Positions 16,587-25,083 of a stretch of 64,000 nucleotides of DNA are shown here, one piece after another. The notes beneath the pieces were generated by a model. That model was given only the letters and a program-made list of their open reading frames with translations. It ran no database searches and had not been told where the DNA came from. A program made the translations under genes and the position numbers. The stretch is from Thermohalobaculum sp963700775 (GTDB taxonomy: Bacteria; Pseudomonadota; Alphaproteobacteria; Rhodobacterales; Rhodobacteraceae): positions 71,001 through 135,000 of the forward strand of contig CAVOYU010000014.1 in NCBI GenBank assembly GCA_963700775.1. The letters run 5' to 3'. Each line of letters starts with the position of its first letter. Position 1 is the first letter of the stretch.

Positions 16587-16823
16587 ATGCTGACACTCAT
16601 TGCTCTTCGCCTTCGTGCATGGCTGGCTTCCGAGCGCCGCCGCGACGAGCTCCGCGGCCTGCTGGGCCATGACGACCGGCTGCTCGCCGATGCCGGCGTG
16701 ACCCGGACCGAGGTCGCGGACAAGCTGGGCCGCCGCAGCCCCGGCGCGGCGGGCGGTTTTGGCCTGCTGCATGATATCTGCCGCCATTCGACCCGGGCGA
16801 TGGCCTTTTCCGGCTGGCGGTGA
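16587..16823 (+). CDS. DUF1127 small Arg-rich protein
   Basis: The 78-residue basic protein has the DUF1127 (YjiS-like) pattern: a hydrophobic N-terminal helix (MLTLIALRLRAWLASE), then RRRDELRGLLGHDDRLLADAGVTR. ATG 16587 has GGAG ideally placed (GGAGACCGCC before ATG). Members are common in Alphaproteobacteria, where some act in phosphate or carbon regulation and in small-RNA turnover. Its role here is unknown. It is divergent from the LysR gene, which may control it. Confidence 0.85.
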   Translation: MLTLIALRLRAWLASERRRDELRGLLGHDDRLLADAGVTRTEVADKLGRRSPGAAGGFGLLHDICRHSTRAMAFSGWR

Positions 16824-16844
16824 ACGGGCCCCGCTGGCTCCCCG

Positions 16845-17213
16845 CTAAGCCTCCGCCGCCCCGCTCAGGCTGCTGAGGCGGATCAGCCAGCGCCCGTCAG
16901 GCTGGCGCTCGAGGACGCCGAGCGAGCAGCCGGCGGTCGCCGGGTCGCCCTCGGAGAACTCGACCAGGCACCAGCCGAGCCCGCCCTCGCTGCCGGCATC
17001 GATCACCGTCAGGCGTTTGCGTCCGGCATCGGGCGCCGCGGTCCAGATGCGGTGCAATGCCTCGATTGCTGTGCGGCCCCGCGCCGGCGGCGCCCAGGGC
17101 GAGAAGACCGCGCCGTCCTCGGTCCAGAAGGCGGCGCAGCGGGCGGCATCGCCGGCCCGGTAGGCTTCGCCCATGGCATCGAACAGGGCCTGCGCCTCGG
17201 CGCGGAAACTCAC
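16845..17213 (-). CDS. SnoaL/NTF2-like protein (nuclear transport factor 2 fold)
   Basis: The 122-residue protein resembles SnoaL/DUF4440-type cone-fold proteins: ALFDAMGEAYRAGDAARCAAFW near the start, TEDGAVFSP, and a C-terminal strand segment with GVLERQPDGRWLIRLSSLSG. The start is a GTG at 17213 that overlaps the proline iminopeptidase stop (GTGA), so the two are co-translated. Proteins of this fold may be isomerases, hydratases or ligand binders, and no catalytic role can be assigned here. Confidence 0.8.
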   Translation of the reverse strand: MSFRAEAQALFDAMGEAYRAGDAARCAAFWTEDGAVFSPWAPPARGRTAIEALHRIWTAAPDAGRKRLTVIDAGSEGGLGWCLVEFSEGDPATAGCSLGVLERQPDGRWLIRLSSLSGAAEA

Positions 17214-18193
17214 TCGTTCTCTCTCTGACGCTGATCGGCGAGCCGGTCGGTCGCCCGGATCAGCTCGGCGGCAATGCCCGGCTCGGACAGCGCATGGCCG
17301 CCGTCGTCGACCAGCTTCAGCACCCCGGCCGGCCACTCGGCGGCGAGCCGAGCGGCGGTCTCGGGCGGACAGATCATGTCGTAGCGGCCCTGGACGATCA
17401 CGCCGGGGACGCCGCGGATGCGGGCCATGTCGCGCAGCACCTGCCCGTCCTCCTCGAGCCATCCGCCGTGGGAGAAGAAATGGCTCTCGATCCGCGCGAA
17501 GGCGCGGGCGTAAGCCGCGTCGATGAAGCCGGCACGCGACGGGCGGAGTGCCGCCGTGGCGGTCTCCCAGCGCACCCAGGGCCGGGCGAAACGGGTCTGC
17601 GCCGCCTCGTTGCCCCCGGACAGGCGGCGGTAATAGGCGCCGATCAGATCGTCCCGTTCCTCCGGCGGGATCGGGGCGACGAATTCGGCCCAGTCCTCGG
17701 GGAAGAACCGCGCCGCGCCGCCGCCGTAGAACCAGTCGAGCTCGGCCCGGGTCATGGCGAAGACGCCGCGCAGGATCAGCGCCGAGGCGCGCTCCGGATG
17801 GCGCTGGGCATAGAGCAGCGCTAGGGTCGAGCCCCAGGAGCCACCGAACAGGTGCCAGCGCTCGACACCGAGATGGGCGCGCAGGCGCTCGATATCCTCG
17901 ACCAGATGCCAGGTGGTGTTGGCCTCGAGGCTCGCATGGGGCAGCGAGCGCCCGGTGCCGCGCTGGTCGAACAGCACGATCATGTAGCGCGCCGGGTCGA
18001 AGAAGCGGCGCATGAAGGGGCTGATCCCCGCTCCCGGCCCGCCATGCAGCACCAGCACCGGGGTGGCGCCTTCGGTGCCGCAGATCTCCACGTAGAGCTC
18101 GTGCCCGTCGCCGACCGGCAGGTGGAAGCGCCGGTAGGGCTCGATCGCCGGATAGAGCCGGGGCGCCGTCCTGACGTCGGGGCCTTGCAGCAA
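17210..18193 (-). CDS. pip: proline iminopeptidase (alpha/beta hydrolase, S33 family)
   Basis: The 327-residue protein is a typical prolyl iminopeptidase. It has LVLHGGPGAGISPFMRRFFDP near residue 47 with the HGGPG oxyanion motif, then FDQRGTGRS and the nucleophile in GGSWGS near 114-119. The acid is in VQGRYDMICPP and the catalytic His is in DGGHALSEPG. It removes N-terminal proline from peptides in the cytoplasm. The start appears to be TTG at 18193, because GGAGG lies 7 bases upstream and the family begins near this point. It is divergent from ubiG by 127 bases. Confidence 0.95.
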   Translation of the reverse strand: MLQGPDVRTAPRLYPAIEPYRRFHLPVGDGHELYVEICGTEGATPVLVLHGGPGAGISPFMRRFFDPARYMIVLFDQRGTGRSLPHASLEANTTWHLVEDIERLRAHLGVERWHLFGGSWGSTLALLYAQRHPERASALILRGVFAMTRAELDWFYGGGAARFFPEDWAEFVAPIPPEERDDLIGAYYRRLSGGNEAAQTRFARPWVRWETATAALRPSRAGFIDAAYARAFARIESHFFSHGGWLEEDGQVLRDMARIRGVPGVIVQGRYDMICPPETAARLAAEWPAGVLKLVDDGGHALSEPGIAAELIRATDRLADQRQRENE

Positions 18194-18320
18194 TGGACTG
18201 CCTCCGGGTTCCGGGCGCGGCGACCGGCGCCATGGTGCCGGCCCGCTGACTGGGCTATGGAATGAACTATGTCATGCTTCGCCGTTGATGCAAGCGGAGC
18301 GCAGCGAAACGGAGGACCGG

Positions 18321-19079
18321 ATGGCGGTGCCGGGCAGTGCGGAGCGAACCGGGGTCGACCCGGCCGAGATCGCCAAGTTCGAGGCGATGGCCGACGAGTG
18401 GTGGGACCCGAACGGCAAGTTCCGGCCGCTGCACATGCTGAACCCGTGCCGGCTCGGCTACGCGGTGGCGCAGATCGCCGCCCAGCACGGCCGCGACCCG
18501 GCGAGCCTGCGCCCCTTCGAGGGGCTCAGGCTGCTCGACATCGGCTGCGGCGGCGGGCTGCTCTGCGAGCCGATGGCGCGGCTGGGTGCCGAGGTGCTGG
18601 GGGCGGACGCGGCGGCGCGGAACATCCCCGTCGCCCGGCTCCACGCCGAGAAGATGGGGCTGGAGATCGACTACCGGGTGACCACCGCCGAGGCGCTGGC
18701 GGAAGCCGGCGAGAGCTTCGACGCGGTCCTCAACATGGAGGTCATCGAGCACGTCCCCGACCCGCAGGCCTATCTCGACGCCTGCGCCCGGCTGGTGCGG
18801 CCCGGCGGGCTGATGGTGACATCGACCATCAACCGAAACCCGAAAAGCTTCATGCTGGCCATCGTCGGCGCCGAGCATGTGTTGCGCTGGCTGCCGCGGG
18901 GCACCCATGACTGGTCGAAGTTCATCGTGCCGTCCGAGCTGAAGACGATGCTGGAGCGGGCGGAACTCCGGCCGGTCGACGCCAAGGGCTTCGCCTTCAA
19001 CCCGCTGGCCTGGGAATGGCGGGTCTCGGAGCGCGACCTCTCGGTCAACTACGTCACCACCGCCGTGAGGCCCACTTGA
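18321..19079 (+). CDS. ubiG: ubiquinone biosynthesis O-methyltransferase UbiG
   Basis: The 252-residue protein carries out both O-methylation steps of ubiquinone synthesis. It shows FEAMADEWWDPNGKFRPLH near the start, which is diagnostic of UbiG, the SAM motif LLDIGCGGGLL near 73 and NMEVIEHVPDP near 142. TSTINRNPKSFMLAIVGAEH near 175 is also typical. ATG 18321 has GGAGG 5 bases upstream; an upstream ATG at 18288 would add 11 unconserved residues. It runs convergent to the EamA gene with a 24-base gap. Confidence 0.97.
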   Translation: MAVPGSAERTGVDPAEIAKFEAMADEWWDPNGKFRPLHMLNPCRLGYAVAQIAAQHGRDPASLRPFEGLRLLDIGCGGGLLCEPMARLGAEVLGADAAARNIPVARLHAEKMGLEIDYRVTTAEALAEAGESFDAVLNMEVIEHVPDPQAYLDACARLVRPGGLMVTSTINRNPKSFMLAIVGAEHVLRWLPRGTHDWSKFIVPSELKTMLERAELRPVDAKGFAFNPLAWEWRVSERDLSVNYVTTAVRPT

Positions 19080-19103
19080 CCGCTGGGGCCGGCGCGGCGC
19101 GCC

Positions 19104-20003
19104 TTACCGTGCCGGCTTGACCAGCGCGAGGCCCGCGAACATCAGCGCCAGGGCGGCCCAGATCCAGGGCGAGTGGCGCTCGCCCTCGACGACCATGCCG
19201 ATGACGACGCCGAAGCCGGTGACCACATAGGCGATCTGGGCGGCGAACACCGGCCCGGCATGACCGATCAGCCAGATATAGGTGAAGTAGGCGATCAGGT
19301 GCAGCCCGGTATTCACGACGACCGCCAGCTCGGCCGGGCCGAGGCGCAGCGGGTCGAACCAGACGCCGGGCAACAGCAGGGTCGGTGCCAGCAGCAGGGT
19401 GGCGGCCCAGCTCAGCCCGCAGAGCACGGTAACCGCATCGCATCCCGGCGGCCGGGCGCTGGCGATATAGACGTTCTCGCCGGCATAGGAGAGGGCGACG
19501 ATCACCGGCAGGGCGACATAGATCGCCTGGCCCGCGACTGGCAAGCTGGCGTCCGGCAGGGCGATCAGCAGCACCGCCCCGGCGCCAAGGGCGAGGCCGG
19601 CGAGGCGATGCGGTTGCGGCCGCTCGAGGCCGAGGGGCAGCGCCAGCAGCAGGGTCGCCATCGGCACGAAGGCCAGCACGATCATCATCACCCCGACCGG
19701 CAGGTGCCGGTAGCCGAACAGCGAGACGGTGCCGGGCAGGGCGGTGCCAAGCAGGCCGCAGAACAGGAAGAACGCGACCGAGCGGCGGTCCAGCGGCAGC
19801 CGCCGGCCGGTCGCCGCCAGCACTGCCGCCAGCAGCAGCGAGGCCAGGGCCGCGGTGAAGAAGTTGATCGCCAGCGGGTGGTTGCCGGTCGAGACCGAGA
19901 GCTTCGAGACCGGTCCCGTCGCACCCCAGACCAGCCCGCTGAAGACCAGCGCCGCCCAGAGGCGCGCGCCGGCGGGCGGCTGGAGGTGGTCGGTCGTCGG
20001 CAT
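19104..20003 (-). CDS. EamA/DMT-family inner-membrane transporter
   Basis: The 299-residue protein is very hydrophobic with about ten predicted membrane segments, arranged as two EamA repeats (first from residue 15, second from about 160). Examples are LVFSGLVWGATGPVSKLSVS and VFAAQIAYVVTGFGVVIGMV. Drug/metabolite transporters of this kind export amino acids or small metabolites; the substrate cannot be assigned. ATG 20003 is chosen because the upstream frame codes for low-complexity sequence. Confidence 0.88.
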   Translation of the reverse strand: MPTTDHLQPPAGARLWAALVFSGLVWGATGPVSKLSVSTGNHPLAINFFTAALASLLLAAVLAATGRRLPLDRRSVAFFLFCGLLGTALPGTVSLFGYRHLPVGVMMIVLAFVPMATLLLALPLGLERPQPHRLAGLALGAGAVLLIALPDASLPVAGQAIYVALPVIVALSYAGENVYIASARPPGCDAVTVLCGLSWAATLLLAPTLLLPGVWFDPLRLGPAELAVVVNTGLHLIAYFTYIWLIGHAGPVFAAQIAYVVTGFGVVIGMVVEGERHSPWIWAALALMFAGLALVKPAR

Positions 20004-20525
20004 CGGGAAAATCCGGAATACGCATTCGGCCGGGAAGCGCACTCGACCGGGAAGCGCATCGGGCTCCCTGCGGCCGGCGCCGGGCGCGGCGGCGTGCAAC
20101 TGGCCCGGCAATTGGCATCGGATCGGCGCCCAAGTCAATCTGCCGGATCCTGCCGACCGGGACCGAACCCGCTGTCGTGACCGGTGCCGATGGCCGCAGG
20201 TCAGGCTCGACCGCCGGACGTTTATTTGGGGACAACCTGCTGGTTTCCGCGAGATGCTTGATCCGGAAGTAAGACTGGCCGCGAGAGTGGCAGATTGCGG
20301 CCGAAGCTCATGCATTGGTATTGAATTGAAATCTTGATTTTATTTCATAAAGCGCGACAGACTCGGCAAGCCTCGGATTCCAAACGCGTTTTTAAGTAGC
20401 CCAATACCTGAAATCGAGCACCTACTCTCCTCAATAGTGTAAACGGGCGCTTTACCGTATACTTAAGGGAGAGTTATGATTCGCGGTCGAGCGACTGCGA
20501 GGTAGCGGTGCGTGGAGTCAAAGCG
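20004..20525. other. 520-base gap upstream of the Tad-type cluster
   Basis: No gene is seen. The left 320 bases are GC-rich and belong to the EamA upstream region. From about 20320 to 20480 the sequence turns AT-rich and carries the CtrA-like box at 20452-20466. This is the likely promoter of the first tadE-like gene. Confidence 0.5.
20452..20466 (+). promoter_or_regulatory. CtrA-like box upstream of the first tadE gene
   Basis: TTAC, seven bases (CGTATAC), TTAA matches the CtrA consensus TTAA-N7-TTAA except one base. It lies about 60 bases before the ATG. A closely related block, including the flanking TAGTGT and TATACTTAAGG, occurs before the second tadE gene. Confidence 0.5.
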
Positions 20526-21141
20526 ATGCGCGGCATAAATGATTTTCTCCGGGACGATCGCGGATCGCAGACGATTCAGTTCGTGGTGTGGTTCCCGATG
20601 TGGTTCATCCTGATCATCACGATCACGGATGCGAGCCTGCTCTATTACGCCCATACCGAGATGTCGACGGTGGCGCGCGATACCGCGCGGCGGCTGACCT
20701 CGGGTGCGCTGCCCGATACCGCGGCCGCCGAGACCTATGCCATCGGCCGGCTCGGCAACCTGTCCTACACGGTCGATGTCGAGTACGACACTGCCACGAC
20801 CATGGCGGTGCGCATCTCGGTGCCGGCCGACGAGGTGGTGCCGTTCGGCTACATGATCCAGAAGATCCTGCCTCGCGCGCTGACCACCCGGGTCGCGATG
20901 CGGTCCGAGCCGAACCTCATCGCCAGCGCCGGCGGAAGCAGCGGAGGCGGCAACGGCGGTGGCAACGGGGTGGCAACGGGGTGGTTCGACCGGGGGTTCG
21001 ACTGGCGGTTCGACCGGCGGTTCGACTGGCGGCTCGACTGGCGGCTCGACTGGCGGCTCGACTGGCGGTTCGACGGGCGGTTCCACGGGCGGCAACGGCG
21101 GCGGCAACGGCGGCGGCAACGGTGGCGGCCCGAAGAAGTAA
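20526..21141 (+). CDS. TadE-like pilus protein with Gly-Ser-Thr repeat tail (frameshifted)
   Basis: The start has GGAG 8 bases before ATG 20526. The N-terminus RDDRGSQTIQFVVWFPMWFI is a prepilin-like membrane segment typical of TadE pseudopilins (charged residues, then a long hydrophobic helix). About 115 residues of TadE domain follow. The tail begins with GGSSGGGNGGG and should continue as (GGST)n and (NGGG)3, ending PKK and TAA at 21139-21141. That tail lies in another frame, with the break near 20960-20980 in repeated AACGGGG runs. As written, frame 1 yields an Arg/Trp/Phe-rich tail, which is not biological. A Tad outer-membrane or surface role is inferred. Confidence 0.75.
20980..21087 (+). 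repeat. nine tandem 12-base units encoding Gly-Gly-Ser-Thr
   Basis: Nine copies of GGYGGYTCGACY-type units sit in the tail of the first tadE-like gene. Units differ mainly at third codon positions, which indicates selection on the protein (GGST repeats) and not fresh DNA expansion. NGGG repeats follow. Confidence 0.9.
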
Positions 21142-21383
21142 GGCGCCCGGCAGGTCGCGGCGGTCCGGAATGAATTTCCCCGAACGCTCGTGTTCCGCTC
21201 GATGAGCCGACGCGTGAAGTTCTGGCTGCCGTTTCCTTGAATTCGGTTGACTTTGGCCGCAGCAGGATCCGGTTCGCTGCATGGACAAGCGCCGCGTATC
21301 TCCCTGGAACAAAATGACTCTCTCGGAAAGGTCTTGAAGTTAAACGAAAAAGTTCACTCAACCTGTTAGTGTGAATCGGCGTT

Positions 21384-21398
21384 TTAACATATACTTAA
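21384..21398 (+). promoter_or_regulatory. CtrA box upstream of the second tadE gene
   Basis: TTAA, seven bases (CATATAC), TTAA is a perfect match to TTAA-N7-TTAA, the CtrA recognition pattern. It lies 70 bases upstream of the ATG at 21468, in an otherwise AT-rich stretch. CtrA is known to control pilus genes in Caulobacter and motility genes in Rhodobacterales. Confidence 0.65.
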
Positions 21399-21467
21399 GG
21401 ATGCATCTCGATTCGGTATGCCGGTTAAGCGATCGTGATGGGATGCGGGTGACTGAAGGGTTCGAGG

Positions 21468-21866
21468 ATGCGGTGCGTGTTGGCATTTCTGCGGGACGAC
21501 TATGGGGCGGTCACGATTGAGTTCGTGACGCTGGTTCCGGCGTTCGTGTTCGTGATGGTGCTGATCACGGATGCGAGCGTGGTCTATTACACGCGGTCCG
21601 AGATGTGGAACGTCGCGCGGGATGCGGCGCGCCGGATGTCGACCAAGGAGTTCACGACCCCCGAGCAGGTGCGCGCCTATGCCGCCGATCACCTGTTCAT
21701 GGGCCAGCGGACCTATTTCATCGAGCCCGAGTTCGGCGGCAACGTGACGGTGCGGATCGTGCTCAGCATGGGCCAGGCCGGCGTGTTCGGCTTCTTCTTC
21801 CAGCCGATCTTCGGCAGGGAACTGCTGGCCGAGGTGACGATGCGCAAGGAGCCGCTGATCGAGTGA
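21468..21866 (+). CDS. TadE-like pseudopilin
   Basis: The intact 132-residue protein starts MRCVLAFLRDDYGAVTIEFV. A membrane segment spans about residues 13-35, and VARDAARRMSTKEF near 50 is a TadE-type block. It ends AEVTMRKEPLIE. TadE proteins are membrane-anchored pseudopilins of the Tad/Flp system, acting in the inner membrane and periplasm. It parallels the first tadE gene in its N-terminus and promoter but lacks a repeat tail. AAGGG is placed 7 bases before ATG 21468. The other Tad machinery (tadA, tadB, tadC, cpaB) is not in the window. Confidence 0.88.
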   Translation: MRCVLAFLRDDYGAVTIEFVTLVPAFVFVMVLITDASVVYYTRSEMWNVARDAARRMSTKEFTTPEQVRAYAADHLFMGQRTYFIEPEFGGNVTVRIVLSMGQAGVFGFFFQPIFGRELLAEVTMRKEPLIE

Positions 21867-21954
21867 CCCGGGGCCCCGGCGCCCGCGGGGTCGCTGGCCG
21901 GACAGACTGCTGCCCGCCGCATGGCCGGGCGGATGCAAGCGAAGGGAGACGGTT

Positions 21955-23357
21955 GTGTCGAGTAAGAGTATCCGTACCTTTATCGGTGACGAGAACGGCG
22001 GCTACACGGTGTGGTCGCTGACATGGTTCATGCTGTATGTGGCGCTCGGCGGCATCGCCGTCGACATGAGTGACGCGTTCCGCAACCAGAACATCCTGCA
22101 GTCGACCGCCGACGCCTCAGCGCTGGCCGGCGTGATCGAGCTGCCGGACGAGAACGCGGCGGTCACGGCGGCGCTCGCGTATTCCGTCGACAATATGGAC
22201 ATGAACATCAACGGCCATGTCCTGAAGGATTCCGAGGTGATCGTCGGGACCTGGGATTTCGCCACCCGGACCTTCTCTCCCGGTGGCGCCACGCCGAACG
22301 CGGTGCGCACGGTGACCCGGCGCGACCGCAGCAACAACAACCCGCTGGCGACCAACTTCCTGCCGATCCTGGCCTTCGCCGGCATCGACGCGACGCTGTT
22401 CGACATCAGCGTCGAGGCGATCGCGGCCAAGAACGTTCCGAGTTGCCTTACCAAGAACGGGCTGGTCGCCAACAACAGGTCGGACGTGACCTCAAACAAC
22501 CATTTCGATAATATATGCGTTCACGGGCAGAATATCTATTCGGATCAACTGGCCATGACTATGCGATCGACATCCAGAACAACAACACGATCGATCCCGG
22601 CTCTATTCTCACCATGCCCGACCTGGACATGATGAACGGTCGCCCGAACGTCTACAGCAACAATACCGGATTGGCCGAAGCGGTTGGCGAAGGCGATCTC
22701 TGGGCGAAGGACGCGTCGCAGGATGCGATCGACGAGTACATCGCAGGTCTCCTTGCGAGCGATCCCGATTATGCACCTGCCTATGTTCTGACGGACGACG
22801 GGTCCGGCACGGGAACGATGATTCTGAAGATCCAGTTCAGCATATCGGCGGCAGCTTCGCAGGCCCCTACTTGCCTGACACGGTCTACATCACCAGCTGC
22901 GTCCGGCGGCAGCGCGGTCACATTGCCGGGTGGGGTGTGGATCGAAAACGTGGTCATCGTGGGTGACTGCAAGATTACCGGCACTTCGGTGTGGCTTCGG
23001 AATGTAGTGCTGGCGTCATCGTTCACCGCGAACGGGCAGGACCCCTATCCGCAGAACGGCATCCATTTCGCCTCGGACGCGCAGATCGGCAGCGGCGACT
23101 TCTGCAGTGTCGGCGGCGGCGAAGGCCAGGTGACAATGATCACGAAGGCATCGATGCACGTCGCGGCCGGACCGGATGTCTACGGTCTCAGGATGATTGC
23201 TGGCGGGGACATCGAATTCACTGCCAACAATAGTGTGTTCAGCGTCTCCGCGCAGGCCGGGAATAACATCACTGCGACATCGAATGGCGACTGGTCGTAC
23301 TGCGTGGGCGGCGACTTCGCCGGACCGTTCGAGTGGCATTACGCCTTGGTCCAGTAG
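21955..23357 (+). pseudogene. TadG-like protein, copy 1, with three apparent frameshifts
   Basis: It starts at GTG 21955 with AGGGAG upstream. The N-terminus YTVWSLTWFMLYVALGGIA is the membrane segment, followed by DMSDAFRNQNILQSTADASA, typical of Tad-domain proteins (PF13400 type). The frame breaks near 22550 (after HGQNIYSD). It breaks again near 22840 and 22910, which compensate each other. With the frames joined, the protein matches the intact second copy to its end (FEWHYALVQ, stop 23355-23357). The C-terminal half has repeated short beta-strand-like units. Either it is decaying, or the sequence has small errors. A surface or periplasmic role is inferred. Confidence 0.8.
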
Positions 23358-23390
23358 GCCCGGAACGCTTACTCCACCGAAACGCACAGC

Positions 23391-23418
23391 GCGGCCGGCG
23401 GGTTATCCCGCCGGCCGC
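23391..23418 (+). terminator. strong intrinsic terminator after tadG copy 1
   Basis: A perfect 12-base stem, GCGGCCGGCGGG and CCCGCCGGCCGC, has the loop TTAT. It is followed on the plus strand by GTTCATTTT. It lies 34 bases after the stop and separates this gene from copy 2, which therefore needs its own promoter. Confidence 0.85.
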
Positions 23419-23613
23419 GTTCATTTTGTGCGGTCCGGAGGAATCCGGCGGCGGATCGCGCCTGAAGCGCTGGTCGATCACGCGAGTGTGCTTGTTGAAA
23501 TTCTACCATTGCGTGTATTCGCGTGGTAATTTGGCAAAAGAAAAGAATCTAAAAAACGATTCGCCAGCTCCTGTGCGTCTGAGTGACATGTGGTTTACCG
23601 CAGGGAGTGCGTC

Positions 23614-24975
23614 GTGTTTATACAGTCTTTTTCCAGCTTCATCCGCGATGATCGCGGCGGTTACACTGTCTGGTCGCTGACCTGGTTCATGCTCTATGTC
23701 GCACTGGGCGGCATTGCCGTCGACATGAGCGACGCCTTCCGGAATCAGACCCTTCTGCAAAGCACGGCGGACGCTTCGGCGCTGGCCGGGGTGATCTCGC
23801 TTTCGGACCAGGCGGATGTCGTCAACCAGGCGATGGCCTACTCGGTCGACAACATGGATGTGCAGATCAACGGCGGGGTGCTGAACCCGGCCGAGGTCAC
23901 CGTCGGTACCTGGGATTTCGCCGCCCGGACCTTCACTCCCGGCGGCGCCACGCCGAATGCGGTGCGCGCTGTGACCCGGCGCGACAGCGACAACAACAAC
24001 CCGCTGGCGACCGCCTTCCTGCCGATCCTGGCATTCGCCGGCATCGACGCGACCCGCTTCAACATCAGCGTCGAGGCGGTCGCCGCGCGCGGCGTGCCGA
24101 GTTGCATCAACGACGGTTTCGTTGCCCTCAACACGACCGACATGAGGAGCAACAATGGCTACTACAACGACATCTGCATCCACGGTCAGAATGTCATCGT
24201 CGATCCCGGCCAGAACCACGCGGTCGACCTGCAGAACGGCAACGTTTTTGAGCTCGGCGTGCAGGTCAGCATGCCCGATCTCAACTGGCTGCCGAACCGC
24301 CAGAACCTCTGCAACAACAACACGGGTCTGTGCGATGCCAAGGTCGAGGGCGATCTCTGGCCGAAGGATATTGCGCGGTTGGGCGATATCATCGCCGGCC
24401 TGAGGCGCCTCGACCCCGACTACCTGCCCGAATTCATGGTGACCAAGGACGCGAGCGGCGATCTTCAGGTCGCCGGGGGCGTTACCATCGAGGAGCCGCC
24501 GAGCGGAAGCCTGCCGCCAACCCTGACGCCGATGACCGTCTACGTCCTCAACTGCAACGGCCAGGTCCAGCTCCCGGGGGTCCTGATCGAGCAGGTGGTC
24601 ATCGTTGCGACCTGCCGGATCCACTCGTCGTCGGGCACCCATATCGAGGACGCGGTCCTTGCGACGGACTATACGGGAAGCAACGCCGCGATCCACATGG
24701 CCGCCCAGTCCACGCTTGGCCGTGCCGACTACTGCACCGACGGCGGCGGCCTCGAGATCTACACGCCAGGAGATGTCCACCTGGCCGCCCAGGGCGAGTG
24801 GCACGGGCTGCGGATCGTCTCCGGAGGAGAGGTCAAGTTCACCTCGAAGAATGTGGGCATCCACGGCATGTCGGTGCAGGCGATCAACATCGACATGTCG
24901 TCGAACAACGATTTCGGGCTTTGCGCCGGCGGCGTGCCCGGACGTCCGGCCTGGCACTACGCCCTGGTCCGGTAA
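23614..24975 (+). CDS. TadG-like protein, copy 2 (intact)
   Basis: The 453-residue protein starts at GTG 23614, with GGGAG 6 bases upstream. MFIQSFSSFIRDDRGGYTVW leads into a single membrane segment and then DMSDAFRNQTLLQSTADASA, a block nearly identical to copy 1. After about residue 165 (GVPSC) comes a Cys-containing C-terminal domain rich in short strands (MPDLNWL, LPGVLIEQVVIVATC, WHGLRIVSGG) that could form a right-handed beta-helix. It ends RPAWHYALVR. TadG proteins associate with the Tad secretion system at the envelope. Exact function unknown. The AT-rich 23500-23600 region probably holds its promoter. Confidence 0.85.
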   Translation: MFIQSFSSFIRDDRGGYTVWSLTWFMLYVALGGIAVDMSDAFRNQTLLQSTADASALAGVISLSDQADVVNQAMAYSVDNMDVQINGGVLNPAEVTVGTWDFAARTFTPGGATPNAVRAVTRRDSDNNNPLATAFLPILAFAGIDATRFNISVEAVAARGVPSCINDGFVALNTTDMRSNNGYYNDICIHGQNVIVDPGQNHAVDLQNGNVFELGVQVSMPDLNWLPNRQNLCNNNTGLCDAKVEGDLWPKDIARLGDIIAGLRRLDPDYLPEFMVTKDASGDLQVAGGVTIEEPPSGSLPPTLTPMTVYVLNCNGQVQLPGVLIEQVVIVATCRIHSSSGTHIEDAVLATDYTGSNAAIHMAAQSTLGRADYCTDGGGLEIYTPGDVHLAAQGEWHGLRIVSGGEVKFTSKNVGIHGMSVQAINIDMSSNNDFGLCAGGVPGRPAWHYALVR

Positions 24976-24989
24976 CCCTGTTGCGGTGA

Positions 24990-25050
24990 CCGGCCCCGGT
25001 TCCCGCGGCCGGCGGGCAAGAACCCCGCCCTGCCGGCCGCGGGGCCGGGG
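24990..25050. terminator. large GC-rich bidirectional hairpin between convergent genes
   Basis: Nested inverted repeats (CGGCCCCG with CGGGGCCG, and GCGGCCGGC with GCCGGCCGC) form one long stem-loop. It lies in the 108-base gap between tadG copy 2 and the methyltransferase gene, whose transcripts converge here. Confidence 0.65.
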
Positions 25051-25083
25051 ATCGCGCCTTCCGGAACCGGACGCGCCGCCGCC

